NCBI RefSeq assembly: GCF_000257645.1
Contig: NZ_AJHJ01000016.1
Coordinates: forward strand, 1-64,000
Direction: 5' to 3'
DNA from: Serratia sp. M24T3
GTDB taxonomy: Bacteria > Pseudomonadota > Gammaproteobacteria > Enterobacterales > Enterobacteriaceae
Length of the DNA: 64,000 bases
Each line of letters opens with the position of its first letter. The first letter of the stretch is position 1. A model generated the notes under the pieces. That model saw only the letters and a list, made by a program, of their open reading frames with translations, did not search any database and was not told the DNA's origin. Positions 1 to 8,398 of this stretch are shown one piece after another. Both the position numbers and the translations under genes were made by a program.

Positions 1-1
1 A

Positions 2-571
2 AACTATCCGTTCCTACCTATAAATGAGATACCAGACTTCAATAAAGCATTACGAAGTTATGGTGGCAGCATAATTTCCAAATATGCTACCCAGGTCCTT
101 CAGTATACCGCATTACGCACTATTGAATTGAGATCTATGCTATGGACAGACATCGACTTTGAAAGCAGGTTAATCACCATCAATCCGGAAGTAATGAAAA
201 TGCGAAAAGCTCACATTGTTCCAATGTCTGAGCAGGTATTTTATATTCTTAAGGATTTAGAGCCTATTACTGGCATGCATGAATATGTTTTCTCTGGACG
301 CACTGATAAGTCTAAACCTATCAGCGAGAATACTGTTCTCGGGGTAATTAGGCGAATTGGTTATGGCGGTTACGCCAGTGGTCATGGATTCAGGCACCAG
401 TTTAGCACTATCATGAACGAGCATGAATTTAATCGTGACGCAATCGAGGCTCAGTTAGCTCATGCCAGCGGGGGGAATACTCGCGGAGTCTATAATCATG
501 CCCAGTACTTTAAATTGCGTCAGGAAATGATGCAGTGGTGGGCTGACTGGATAGATGGCAAGGTGAATTAA
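2..571 (+). CDS. int: Tyrosine-type integrase, C-terminal part (5' end outside the window)
   Basis: The frame is open from the window edge, so the start is missing. The visible 189 residues carry the catalytic half of a phage/P4-type tyrosine recombinase: an LRTIEL segment (first Arg region), HGFRHQF (the HxxR box), and QLAHASGG followed by the nucleophile region ending in YNHAQY. Such enzymes cut and rejoin attP and attB. The gene converges on the HumD-like operon and shares a bidirectional terminator with it. It sits next to the tail-fibre end of the late operon. It could be this phage's own integrase in circular gene order or the integrase of a neighbouring element; the window cannot decide. 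Confidence 0.9.
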   Translation, partial: NYPFLPINEIPDFNKALRSYGGSIISKYATQVLQYTALRTIELRSMLWTDIDFESRLITINPEVMKMRKAHIVPMSEQVFYILKDLEPITGMHEYVFSGRTDKSKPISENTVLGVIRRIGYGGYASGHGFRHQFSTIMNEHEFNRDAIEAQLAHASGGNTRGVYNHAQYFKLRQEMMQWWADWIDGKVN

Positions 572-579
572 TAAAACTT

Positions 580-601
580 GCCTCACCGTTATAAGTGAGG
601 C
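580..601. terminator. Bidirectional terminator between int and the HumD-like gene
   Basis: A perfect 7-bp stem (GCCTCAC/GTGAGGC) with an 8-nt loop lies between two convergent genes, with A-rich sequence on the left and T-rich sequence on the right. It can serve both directions. Confidence 0.7.
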
Positions 602-606
602 TCATT

Positions 607-999
607 TCACATCAGCGGACAGTCATCAAACTCCCCTGTCGTCGCATCATTGATGATGTACGTCACCACACCCCACACCATCGTTTCCTCCCCTTCCAGA
701 TCGCCGCCTTCAATCAATCGAACATCATCGGCATTATCCAAAGACTCCAGGCAAGCAGTCGGGAAAAGCTTCAGGCGTTTAACCTCAAACTCTCCCGTGT
801 CCATGGTCACTACCAAGCTGCCGTCTACGGCCGTTCTTGACCGGTCGATGACCAGAACAGCGCCCTGCTTAATCCCTTCTCTCCAGCTCGTGCTTACCGC
901 TCTTGCCATAAACAACGCTGGATTATTTCCCCAGCGACATACCTGGTCAGGCGAAACTCGACCTTCAACATAATCCGCTGCCGGTGATGGAAAGCCCAT
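607..999 (-). CDS. HumD/UmuD'-like S24-family protein
   Basis: This 130-residue protein begins MGFPSPAADYVEG, matching E. coli UmuD from just after its Cys24-Gly25 self-cleavage site. It is therefore made already in the short UmuD'-like form. Phage P1 HumD is the known precedent for a phage UmuD' homologue acting with UmuC in translesion synthesis. The ATG at 999 lies one base after the upstream gene's TGA and has a GGAGGG ribosome site, so the longer reading to 1068 is unlikely. The Lys of the Ser/Lys dyad is kept (K74 in GEFEVKRLKL). The SGDSM box is degenerate (VSTSW, S38 alignable with a one-residue gap). No umuC is visible. SOS control is suggested by the box upstream of the operon. Confidence 0.85.
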   Translation of the reverse strand: MGFPSPAADYVEGRVSPDQVCRWGNNPALFMARAVSTSWREGIKQGAVLVIDRSRTAVDGSLVVTMDTGEFEVKRLKLFPTACLESLDNADDVRLIEGGDLEGEETMVWGVVTYIINDATTGEFDDCPLM

Positions 1000-1000
1000 A

Positions 1001-1240
1001 TCAGCGCCCTCCGCCATAATTAAACATGAAGAAGGTGCGAGCCTCTCCTTCCTGAGTCGAGATATCACTGAAGTTATGCGTGTAGTGCTCGATCCATTCG
1101 TTAGCCTGTTTCAGTGACCAGTCCCAATTAACCTTTTTCAGTTCAGCAACAAAATCGACTGTGGTCACAGTGCGCTTACCCTTTGGGCTCATTTTTACTG
1201 CTCTGTCAAAAGCAGTACCTATATCGTATCGACGCGCCAT
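1001..1240 (-). CDS. Small SOS-operon protein of unknown function
   Basis: This 79-residue protein precedes the HumD-like gene and is translationally coupled to it. The ATG at 1240 has an AGGTGG ribosome site. A longer start at 1273 would fall inside the LexA-box-like sequence and is rejected. The protein is basic at the N-terminus (MARRYDIGTAFDRAVK) and has a Trp-rich middle (NWDWSLKQANEWIEHY). This resembles small DNA-binding proteins encoded ahead of umuD-like genes in enterobacterial phages, but I do not recognise a named family. Confidence 0.75.
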   Translation of the reverse strand: MARRYDIGTAFDRAVKMSPKGKRTVTTVDFVAELKKVNWDWSLKQANEWIEHYTHNFSDISTQEGEARTFFMFNYGGGR

Positions 1241-1257
1241 ACTCGCCACCTCATAAA

Positions 1258-1277
1258 CACTGGTTATACGCACAGTA
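1258..1277 (-). promoter_or_regulatory. LexA (SOS) box-like operator
   Basis: On the minus strand the sequence reads TACTGT-N8-CCAGTG, close to the LexA consensus TACTGT-N8-ACAGTA with one mismatch in the core CTGT/ACAG. It lies 17 to 37 bases upstream of the start codon of the two-gene HumD-like operon, the expected place for an SOS operator. Confidence 0.65.
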
Positions 1278-1347
1278 TAACCATGCAGTGCCGAGTATGG
1301 GAAGCCAGAGTTTTAGGTTTTGGGTATCTTACTGAGGATCGGGGAAA

Positions 1348-1677
1348 TTAACTTGTCGCAGTAGTCGTGGTCGCGCTTGTTGCTTGAGTTAGGCTTGCTT
1401 GAAGTTGTGTTTCAGCCTCTGTAAACGGATCGATACTGTCACCAGTATAGGATATCTGGAGGCTGGTAGTTCCAGTGTCACTGGTTGCGGTGTTAGTGAC
1501 TTCAAATATCGCAGTGCCGGAGTAAGTGGTGACCGAATCTTCTAACGTCTTAGTTAGATTCAGAATTGATGTTGCTTCAAAGGTTAGAGAAAAATCTGCG
1601 GAATCAAGAGTTGTCGTAATTCCGTAATCACTTATTACTTGCTTAGGTGATAATGATTTAGTAATTGTAAAGCTCAT
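1348..1677 (-). CDS. Small tail-fibre-adjacent protein, unknown
   Basis: This 109-residue protein is the last gene of the late operon, 33 bases after the large tail fibre gene, with a strong GAGGAGGT ribosome site. It is Thr/Ser-rich, lacks Cys and Trp, and ends in a low-complexity Thr/Ala tail. The predicted beta-rich character and position fit a fibre-tip accessory or virion protein, but no family is recognised. Confidence 0.6.
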   Translation of the reverse strand: MSFTITKSLSPKQVISDYGITTTLDSADFSLTFEATSILNLTKTLEDSVTTYSGTAIFEVTNTATSDTGTTSLQISYTGDSIDPFTEAETQLQASLTQATSATTTTATS

Positions 1678-1710
1678 AAATACCTCCTCAATTTAACTGT
1701 TCGTCATTGC

Positions 1711-4083
1711 TTAGGAACTTGATACGACATTCGGAGAGTATCCACTAATTGGATACCAATATGTGCCATTATAATAAAGCTCAATAGATGACCCAGCGTC
1801 TAGCGTCAATGAAGTGGCCCCTTCAACTGAGCCAGATAATATTAGAGAATACGAAGATGAGAGATTTCTAACAATAAAGCTTTGACCGGTTGTCGTTCCT
1901 GTTGGGACGGTGACGGTATCTGTTGAGGCGGTAGACGTAACAAAGTTAATACTTGTTGTTGGGACAAGTGTCCCACCGACTGAGATGGTCACGTTTGGTC
2001 TAATGTTAATAGGTCCTTGGTGGCCAATTGTATACCAAGTACTCCCGTCACCAATCAATTCAATGGTATTGCCGGGTTGTAATTTAACCCCACTTGTTCC
2101 CTCATAAGAACCAACTAACGTTACAGAATAGGTGGAGGCTACATTCCTGACTTTAATTATCAAGCCTGCATTTGCTGTAGGCAGATAGACAGTATCAGAG
2201 TCAGTGGTTGGTCTTACAAAATTTACCACGTTATAACTTGAGATCGTTCCCCCAATAGTAACTGAGGAGTTTAATCTCAACCTAAGATATTCAATCTGAC
2301 CAGACGAATTTATTGCAGTTAAGGTTGAAGATCCTGCTGCATCCTGAATCAGCAACGGATATGAAGAAGCCCCCTTTATTTGGACCCCATAAGTATTATT
2401 TTGAAGAAGTGCGCCAACAGTATCAGCAGCAGAGTAGTAGCCTGCTGTATTGGCGGAGTATGAAACAAACCCGTAATTTGTTCCGTCATAGGCAACAAAT
2501 CCAATATTAAACTCACCTCTGGATTGGAAAGCCTGTCCTACCCCGTAATCACCAAGGTTTACAACATCAAACCCATATCCAACATAACCGTCTGTTTTAT
2601 CATTAATTAACCCTAATTCATAGCCAGCAAACTGTGTTGCTTTAGAGGTTGAAGCAAGGGTGACAACTGTATTTTGACCCCAAATTTTTGTTGATGGAAC
2701 AAAAACAGCGGTGGATGATTCACTCGGAGTTCCTGTCGTCCCATCTCCACCCTTGAGATACCATGCAGTGTCTACTGTGATGGTTGAATCTGAAAGAGAT
2801 GTGATTAACCCACTGTAAACTACAGTTGAATCGGATGAATCTGTCACGTCGATTATCTGTCCTGCTCTCAAGTGCTCAGAGACGCTTGCGATATCTGATG
2901 ATGTAATTGTATTGGCTGTGAAGGTCGTGTCGGAAGTAGTAAGTAAAGCAGGTGCGCCTTGAATTTGGGTGAAAAGTAAAACCTGATCCCTATCTGAATA
3001 CGATCCCAATCCAGAGGCATCGGCAAGTCCTAACACTTGCGTGGTGGGTTCTACATGGTCTGGTGTTGTGAGGTTACTGAAAGATACTGCCGCTCCTCTA
3101 TCTTTGTATCCGTCAATCCAATTAAAAGTCTTTAACGTAGACCCAGGAATACAATATTGCTTAGCGCCCAAATATGGGATTCTTTCTGATTTAGCAAGAA
3201 GCTTTATAGCAGTTTCTTCAACACTGGGGTCAAAATCTGAACGCTCGCTCCCCCCATCCATCAAGCTTATTGATTCTGCATTTTTATTGTCCTGCGTTCT
3301 AGCAACTGTTCCAGTCAAGCCCTGCTGTGTAGCAACCAATGCCGCCCCGCTTTCGGCTGATGCAAGAGCTGTCCTTAACAGGCCATCCCCGGACACAGAC
3401 CATGCGCCAGACTCAATACCACCAGTAGCATCAACTGATGAATTAGCCGGTACAACTTTAGGGAAATCCCCCGTCCAGTAATACAGGTTTGTACCGTCGT
3501 TAATTTGGTCCAGAACGGAATCTAGGGTGGCACCGTCAACGAATGTATTTCCGCCTTTGACTGTATTTGTTAGATTATCTTGAACGGATAATCCATTATA
3601 GGCCCCCACTAATGCTGCGCCAGAATCTGATGATAGTGCATTGCTGAAACTGTAATTTTGAGCGGTTAATTCAGCAATGTATTCATAGTTACCAACATTA
3701 TATTCGTAGTACTCTTTTGCACTGGCCGCGTCATAAGATATATTTGTCCAAGTGCCATCAGAGTTGTATGAATACACCTCATCATCAGAGCTATTTTTAT
3801 ACATGTCACCGACTTGTAGAGCGCTGCCATCATTCCTTGTTATGGGTGCAGTACTTTGCGTTCCAATAAACCATGATGATAAGCCGGTTGAATAGGAATA
3901 GTATTGCTCCGCCAGAGAGGCTGACGCCGATGAGTTATCTGCATAGGTAGAGGCTTGATCTGCATATTCCTGAGCATCAGTAACAATTGTTGTATTTTGA
4001 TCTGAGTAAACTTTCGCTGTTGCAGCAGCAACTTTTGCCTCAGAGGCATATCTCTGCGCATTAATTACGTCATTTGAAGCCAT
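1711..4083 (-). CDS. Tail fibre / tailspike protein
   Basis: This 790-residue virion protein probably binds the host surface. The N-terminal 75 residues are a helical Ala/Ser/Tyr-rich region (repeated YAD and YAS motifs) typical of particle-binding stalks. A small Trp-containing module follows (WFIGTQ to WTNISYD), then two related segments with SGAALVxxxxGL. The middle (about 290-480) contains LGAKQYCIPG and GYKDRGAAVSFSN, as in beta-helix tailspikes. The C-terminus has a duplicated beta module (NVTISVGGTLVP/SVTIGGTISSYN, each followed by TDTV and a YSVTLVGSYEG/YSLILSGSVEG element). No catalytic residues can be assigned. It has its own ribosome site (AAGGGA) and a 110-bp spacer upstream. Confidence 0.8.
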   Translation of the reverse strand: MASNDVINAQRYASEAKVAAATAKVYSDQNTTIVTDAQEYADQASTYADNSSASASLAEQYYSYSTGLSSWFIGTQSTAPITRNDGSALQVGDMYKNSSDDEVYSYNSDGTWTNISYDAASAKEYYEYNVGNYEYIAELTAQNYSFSNALSSDSGAALVGAYNGLSVQDNLTNTVKGGNTFVDGATLDSVLDQINDGTNLYYWTGDFPKVVPANSSVDATGGIESGAWSVSGDGLLRTALASAESGAALVATQQGLTGTVARTQDNKNAESISLMDGGSERSDFDPSVEETAIKLLAKSERIPYLGAKQYCIPGSTLKTFNWIDGYKDRGAAVSFSNLTTPDHVEPTTQVLGLADASGLGSYSDRDQVLLFTQIQGAPALLTTSDTTFTANTITSSDIASVSEHLRAGQIIDVTDSSDSTVVYSGLITSLSDSTITVDTAWYLKGGDGTTGTPSESSTAVFVPSTKIWGQNTVVTLASTSKATQFAGYELGLINDKTDGYVGYGFDVVNLGDYGVGQAFQSRGEFNIGFVAYDGTNYGFVSYSANTAGYYSAADTVGALLQNNTYGVQIKGASSYPLLIQDAAGSSTLTAINSSGQIEYLRLRLNSSVTIGGTISSYNVVNFVRPTTDSDTVYLPTANAGLIIKVRNVASTYSVTLVGSYEGTSGVKLQPGNTIELIGDGSTWYTIGHQGPINIRPNVTISVGGTLVPTTSINFVTSTASTDTVTVPTGTTTGQSFIVRNLSSSYSLILSGSVEGATSLTLDAGSSIELYYNGTYWYPISGYSPNVVSSS

Positions 4084-4193
4084 GTTAATTCCCTTCTTGT
4101 AATCTTGTGGCTTGTTATTATTTTCGTTGTTAATTATTTGAATTTAAAAATTACTTATTAGGTGTGTAATTGGAATTTCGTTGTTTCAATCAA

Positions 4194-5501
4194 CTATGAA
4201 TACTCTTCAATAATTACAATCCCTACTTTCCCCGCACCGCTAGAATATAGACTCCCTGACATTCCCGTGTCGTAGGCCCCGCCACCTCCAGAGCCTATAG
4301 CTTTTGCATCTGCCCCTCCGCCAGACCCTGCACGACCTCCTCCGCCCCAGTAAGATGGGCCTCCATGCCCAGGGAAGATATGCGACCCTGATTGACCGTC
4401 ATAACCGTCGCCACCACTCGTATTAACATCCCCGCCTGTCGCCGTTCCTCCAGTACCACCAGGCGTAGTTGTAGCATTGAGATAAAAAGCGGCTACTCCT
4501 CCATATCCAATTATTGTTCCCGCAAAAGAAGAAAGTGAACCCGCATTACCCGCAACAGCACCGCTCACAGCCGAACCGCCAGCGCCAACAACTACGGAGT
4601 ATGTAAGACTTGATGAAATCGTGAGTTTTTTTATTGCAGTGCCCCCCGCGCCACCTCCGGCACCACCCAGGGTTTCAGATGTTGATGAGCCTTCGCAGCC
4701 CCCGCCAGAAGCACCTCCTCCAGTCACCAATACATTAATCATCCGAGTGCCATCAGAGGGGGTATACGTGTAGCTTCCTGATGTCGAGAACACTTTCTTA
4801 CCTATATACCGACCAAAATTAAAATCTTGGACAAGATTAGTACCATCGCCCCGGATCTGATATGAGGTCCCATTTGGTACAGTGATCCCAGTGCCACTAA
4901 CCGTGCTACAGATAACGTTGTATTTACCCGTGCAGTTATTTACTACCGTCCAAGTCTTGGCCCATGCGGGGAAATAAACATAAATGCTGGCCGTTAAGGT
5001 TCCAGATAAAATCACCACATCACGAGCTGCCTGTAAACATGTCAATGTCGAAGCTGTTGCAGATAGTCCGGTTACTGCACTTGAACCTGTAAACGCCAGG
5101 GGGATCCATCCGGTGCTAGATGCTGCAGTACCTTCTGGGTCGGTGATATTGGCATCTATGGTATTCAACCAATTGCCTTTAAAATCTGAAGAGCGCAATA
5201 CCGCCCCTTTAGGATAACCAGTAATAGCGGCAGCAAAGGTTGAATCAAAAGGTATTGCCCCCCCGGCATCGCCCCATTGAAGCTTATTAGTGATATCGAA
5301 CAGGATGCCATTAGTATCAAGGCCGGTTGGCGGTTTTCCGCCTGAGGAAATTGCAGTTCGGGTTAATGGTGGAAACCCGACATCATAAGTTGCAACACCA
5401 TCGGATAATGAAGTAGTTGTTGAGCTATTTGCAATGTCGTTATATTCACCGTTTGCAGCAAAAGCAGTAGAGAGTCGATCGGGGATTCCTGAACTTTTCA
5501 T
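4194..5501 (-). CDS. Tail fibre protein with polyglycine-rich C-terminal adhesin domain
   Basis: The first 130 residues of this 435-residue protein resemble the conserved N-terminus of enterobacterial prophage fibres (GIPDRLSTAFAANGEYNDI, SGGKPPTGLDTNGILFDIT, WGDAGG). The last 190 residues are glycine-rich with many GGG blocks (GGGASGGG, GGAGGGAGG, GGDGYDGQSG, WGGGGRAGSGGG). This resembles polyglycine-sandwich receptor-binding tips such as those of S16-like gp38. The start overlaps the upstream stop as TAATG, showing translational coupling to the baseplate gene. Having two different fibre genes suggests bimodal receptor recognition; this is inference. Confidence 0.82.
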   Translation of the reverse strand: MKSSGIPDRLSTAFAANGEYNDIANSSTTTSLSDGVATYDVGFPPLTRTAISSGGKPPTGLDTNGILFDITNKLQWGDAGGAIPFDSTFAAAITGYPKGAVLRSSDFKGNWLNTIDANITDPEGTAASSTGWIPLAFTGSSAVTGLSATASTLTCLQAARDVVILSGTLTASIYVYFPAWAKTWTVVNNCTGKYNVICSTVSGTGITVPNGTSYQIRGDGTNLVQDFNFGRYIGKKVFSTSGSYTYTPSDGTRMINVLVTGGGASGGGCEGSSTSETLGGAGGGAGGTAIKKLTISSSLTYSVVVGAGGSAVSGAVAGNAGSLSSFAGTIIGYGGVAAFYLNATTTPGGTGGTATGGDVNTSGGDGYDGQSGSHIFPGHGGPSYWGGGGRAGSGGGADAKAIGSGGGGAYDTGMSGSLYSSGAGKVGIVIIEEYS

Positions 5502-6112
5502 TAATTGGTCTCAAATATATATGACACGACACATCCCGCAGGGCGGGGGAGAATATTCCCATTTTGAATGATGGCTAACTCTGGAGTATTTGGTGTAAAG
5601 TCGAAGCGATATGACATAGCCATGGGCCCATCATGCTGAACCCAGGCGTTGCCAGAGTCGCTGAACATATACATCAGCATGGCATTCATCTTGGGAACGG
5701 TGCAGTCAGATATATTTGCCATGGCCTTCATCATGATTGCTTTTCGATAATAATCATCAGACAAAACAACACGGCCGTCAGTATTCAATGATGGGTCAAA
5801 AAAAGGGTAAGTACTGAAGGGTTGTGGATCTGTTGTTGTCGTCACTTCAAGCTCTGCCTCACGAAAACCGAAATAAAGGTTTGTATCGCTGTACTCCATG
5901 GTGCGGCTTAGATTGACGATTTTTCCCCAGATATTTAGCCCGTAAGTATTCGCAGTGCTGACATCCCAGATATTCGTATAAAAATCATCAATAAACTCCG
6001 ATGGGCTTACCGCCTGCCAAAGCAGGTTTGCCATATTGACGATTTTTGGAGAGTTGGAATATTGCCTGAGGATGACAGAACTGACGTCGAAGTCAGAAAA
6101 GCCTGTCGCCAT
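5501..6112 (-). CDS. Baseplate wedge protein, DUF2612 family
   Basis: This 203-residue protein lies between the J-like baseplate protein and the fibre. Features typical of DUF2612 include the N-terminal helical region (ILRQYSNSPKIVNMANLLWQAV), the FIDDFYTNIWDVSTANTYGLNIWGKIV motif, and FGFREAE. Its position corresponds to P2 gpI, joining the baseplate wedge to the tail fibres. Confidence 0.85.
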   Translation of the reverse strand: MATGFSDFDVSSVILRQYSNSPKIVNMANLLWQAVSPSEFIDDFYTNIWDVSTANTYGLNIWGKIVNLSRTMEYSDTNLYFGFREAELEVTTTTDPQPFSTYPFFDPSLNTDGRVVLSDDYYRKAIMMKAMANISDCTVPKMNAMLMYMFSDSGNAWVQHDGPMAMSYRFDFTPNTPELAIIQNGNILPRPAGCVVSYIFETN

Positions 6113-6115
6113 TGA

Positions 6116-7366
6116 TTAGCTGCTCAGTGATACCGTGATGTTCGATGAACTCAGTGTAGGGATCTCGTCGATACCGAACTCAAGGCTGGTTGAAAAAGTA
6201 GAGTTATCCGTGGAAAGCTCGATGCTTAAAATATTAATGTTCTGCTGATCGATATCCTGCACGCCGCCGTAATACCGTCCGGCGTAAATCGTAGAACCGA
6301 TCCGCGCGCGGGTACCACCATCTTCACCATTGAATGCTTCAAGAATGATAGATTGAACAGATGATGTTAAATCTTGCGGCAGGTAGTCATTACTCTCTAG
6401 CGTAACATTCACGTAAACAGGGATTGTGGTCGGGACTGTCCAGTAATAGGTATATTCCGGGTAATTTGATGTATAGTTCGTGTCGTCGGTCACAGTGTAA
6501 GAGGTTTCATTTGACGTCGAGCATTCAGTAGCGCAGCCGGGATTTAACTTGTTATAAAATGCATCTGCCACATCAGAAGAGTCCCCGCCATAAACAGCGA
6601 TGTAGGCCGTGCCAACGGGGATACTTACGGCTGTAGAACCCTTGGATATAACGGTCGTCGTATTGTTTGAAAACACGTAAACATCGGTAACATCTGTGAT
6701 CCCCAGCAGCGCAGCATAAAGCGCTTCAATGGTGTTTTTGCTGTTAGCAGTGACCATCTGGCGACGACGCCACTCAAAATTATTTCGCGACTCCTCTTCC
6801 GACCCCAGCACGCCAGCGGCATCGTTCGTAATGCCTGACCAGCCCGTAACGGCCTGATAGATAGTGGTCAGCGTGCCTGCGGCGCATTCGATAGGCCCAG
6901 TACTCGAGTTCGTGAAAACTACTGAGGCTGTCCCATCACTGCCTATCGTTGCGTCGGCCGTGGAGTAATATATATACCCGCTTGTGTCCTGGGCATAACT
7001 TCCCGACGGAATATCCGTGTCAACCAGCCCTGTACAAGTTGCTGTTACTGTCGTGCCCGTCGCCGGGTTACGGTCAATAAAATACATCTGCCCGATCGCA
7101 TCTTGGAATCGGCCGCTGGAATAATCCGGGTTAATCATATTCGCGAAGGCCAGCAACTGGTCATTTTTATCGCCGACAATGGCGGTTTCAACCATCGCGT
7201 ATTGTCCTTGCGGCGTCGTTAAGTCTGTACTGGCATCGGTGCCATAAGCTGTCTGCGCATCCGTTAACGAGCCATTGAGGACATCAATTAAATCAGGCGC
7301 AGTAATGCCCTCAGTGCTAAATGTCATCGACGGCACCGCGGTTGAAACTGTTGTGGTGGTGGTCAT
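6116..7366 (-). CDS. Baseplate J-like protein
   Basis: This 416-residue protein belongs to the gpJ/baseplate J family (PF04865 type). The N-terminal LIDVLNGSLTDAQTAYG and DLTTPQGQYAMVETAIVGDKNDQL signatures and the central GSEEESRNNFEWRRR, GVxDVYVFSNNT and VPTTIPVYVNV segments are typical. It forms the wedge around the central hub of contractile tails. The start has a GAGGT ribosome site and follows the W-like gene by 7 bases. Confidence 0.92.
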   Translation of the reverse strand: MTTTTTVSTAVPSMTFSTEGITAPDLIDVLNGSLTDAQTAYGTDASTDLTTPQGQYAMVETAIVGDKNDQLLAFANMINPDYSSGRFQDAIGQMYFIDRNPATGTTVTATCTGLVDTDIPSGSYAQDTSGYIYYSTADATIGSDGTASVVFTNSSTGPIECAAGTLTTIYQAVTGWSGITNDAAGVLGSEEESRNNFEWRRRQMVTANSKNTIEALYAALLGITDVTDVYVFSNNTTTVISKGSTAVSIPVGTAYIAVYGGDSSDVADAFYNKLNPGCATECSTSNETSYTVTDDTNYTSNYPEYTYYWTVPTTIPVYVNVTLESNDYLPQDLTSSVQSIILEAFNGEDGGTRARIGSTIYAGRYYGGVQDIDQQNINILSIELSTDNSTFSTSLEFGIDEIPTLSSSNITVSLSS

Positions 7367-7373
7367 GAATACC

Positions 7374-7733
7374 TCAGAGGACTAGTGTGGAAGAGGTTCC
7401 GTTTGAGTCCGTAATGGATATGTAGCCAGAAGTATCGCGCGTGGCGCGATTAGGGATGAGTGTTACGGTCGCGCTTTGGACATAACTCAGGCGAGTAGCC
7501 TGCTTCTGCAACCAGGATGATAACGTTGTGGTTGTCACCGGCCGACCGAGTAGAGTATCGAAATAGGGGATCCCGATAGTGGTATCGTAAATAACCTCAC
7601 CCAGTATCGTCTTGCAGGCACAGGCAACGTCTTGGGCAACCGAGTATGGATTGGTGACAGTCTTTAACGAACCGTTGCCATCAAGAACCAAGTCCCATGT
7701 ATCAGGATCGAGATAAAGCGATCGCGTTTGCAT
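7374..7733 (-). CDS. Baseplate W/gp25-like protein
   Basis: This 119-residue protein has the gp25/W pattern: SLYLDPDTWDLVLDGNGSLKTV at the N-terminus, then VAQDVACACKTILGEVIYDTTIGIPYFDTLLG. It is a core wedge component that triggers sheath contraction. The ATG at 7733 is preceded by GGAGG; the alternative TTG start at 7754 lies at the edge of a terminator and is less likely. It is the first baseplate gene after the large accessory insertion, so it is separated by 8.6 kb from its usual partner, the spike gene. Confidence 0.85.
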   Translation of the reverse strand: MQTRSLYLDPDTWDLVLDGNGSLKTVTNPYSVAQDVACACKTILGEVIYDTTIGIPYFDTLLGRPVTTTTLSSWLQKQATRLSYVQSATVTLIPNRATRDTSGYISITDSNGTSSTLVL

Positions 7734-7754
7734 ACGCCTCCGATGTTTGGCCAA

Positions 7755-7779
7755 TAAAAAACCCCGCCGGAGCGAGGTT
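7755..7779 (-). terminator. Intrinsic terminator upstream of the W-like gene
   Basis: On the minus strand, AACCTCGC-TCCG-GCGGGGTT followed by a T run forms a terminator at the downstream edge of the accessory block. Late baseplate genes below it would need Q-antiterminated transcription. Confidence 0.7.
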
Positions 7780-7908
7780 TATGTCAATTATGTTGTTAAT
7801 TCCTGAACGCTATATTCTGGTTATCGAATTGTTTGTTTAAATTTTAAATTCACTGCTTTTTTAACGCATGCTTTCTGATAATCTGAAACCGAAATCAAAG
7901 GAGAAACT

Positions 7909-8097
7909 ATGAAAAAAATCATTTTATTGCTTGCAGTACTTGCCTGCTCATCAACACTCACAGGTTGCATATGGCCTGGATGGGGACCTGGCGGCGGTGG
8001 TGGCGGCGGCGGTGGCCCGTCACAAGGTGGCGGTGGTGGCGGGGGCGGTGGCGGCGGCCCGTCACAAGGTGGCGGCGGTGGCGGCGGCCCGGGCTGA
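7909..8097 (+). CDS. Glycine-rich small lipoprotein
   Basis: This 62-residue forward gene has a GGAGAAACT ribosome site. It has a lipoprotein signal peptide (MKKIILLLAVLACSSTLTGC, lipobox LTGC, lipidated Cys20). The mature part is IWPGWGP followed almost only by glycine, with the spacer PSQ repeated between Gly runs. The GC-rich repeats are prone to slippage. It is convergent with the baseplate genes, consistent with a lysogeny-expressed moron. The function is unknown; an envelope role such as exclusion is only a guess. Confidence 0.8.
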   Translation: MKKIILLLAVLACSSTLTGCIWPGWGPGGGGGGGGGPSQGGGGGGGGGGGPSQGGGGGGGPG

Positions 8098-8188
8098 TAA
8101 TCTAAACCACTGATCTTTTATCAGGATATGAAACTTCAAGATTTGACGTAATCTCAATACTCCTATCACAAACTGTAAGGTAAACAAC

Positions 8189-8326
8189 ATGAAAAAAGTT
8201 GCTGCTCTGATGGTTATGGCTCTTACACTAACATTTGCTACTAGCGTTATGGCTTGCCCTAAGGGTACCCACCTTACAGGTGGAAAAGGAGCCCACCATA
8301 AAGGCGGGATCTGCACTAAAAAATAA
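8189..8326 (+). CDS. Small secreted protein, unknown
   Basis: This 45-residue gene is followed directly by an intrinsic terminator. The product has a Sec signal peptide (MKKVAALMVMALTLTFATSVMA, cleavage after MA). The mature peptide is about 23 residues, with two Cys flanking a Gly/His/Lys-rich stretch (CPKGTHLTGG to GGICTKK). A disulphide-bonded periplasmic peptide is likely. It follows the lipoprotein gene by 91 bases. Confidence 0.65.
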   Translation: MKKVAALMVMALTLTFATSVMACPKGTHLTGGKGAHHKGGICTKK

Positions 8327-8339
8327 TGGTCTTATATAG

Positions 8340-8365
8340 AACCTCGCATCTGCGGGGTTTTATTT
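8340..8365 (+). terminator. Intrinsic terminator of the secreted-peptide gene
   Basis: A CCTCGCA/TGCGGGG stem followed by TTTTATTT lies 14 bases after the stop codon. A nearly identical terminator occurs near the right end at 63479-63502. Confidence 0.8.
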
Positions 8366-8374
8366 ACTGATACA

Positions 8375-8396
8375 AAAAGCCCATCTTAGTGGGCTT
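8375..8396 (-). terminator. Terminator of the phd-doc operon
   Basis: On the minus strand, AAGCCCA-CTAAGA-TGGGCTTTTTG follows the doc stop codon directly. The loop and stem resemble the repeated GCCCACCTGAGTGGGC hairpins elsewhere in the accessory block. Confidence 0.75.
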
Positions 8397-8398
8397 GG

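Noticed and set aside
7931..8316. Second forward frame and the minus-strand frame across the Gly repeats
   Set aside because: They are artefacts of GGC/GGT repeats; neither has a ribosome site or plausible composition.
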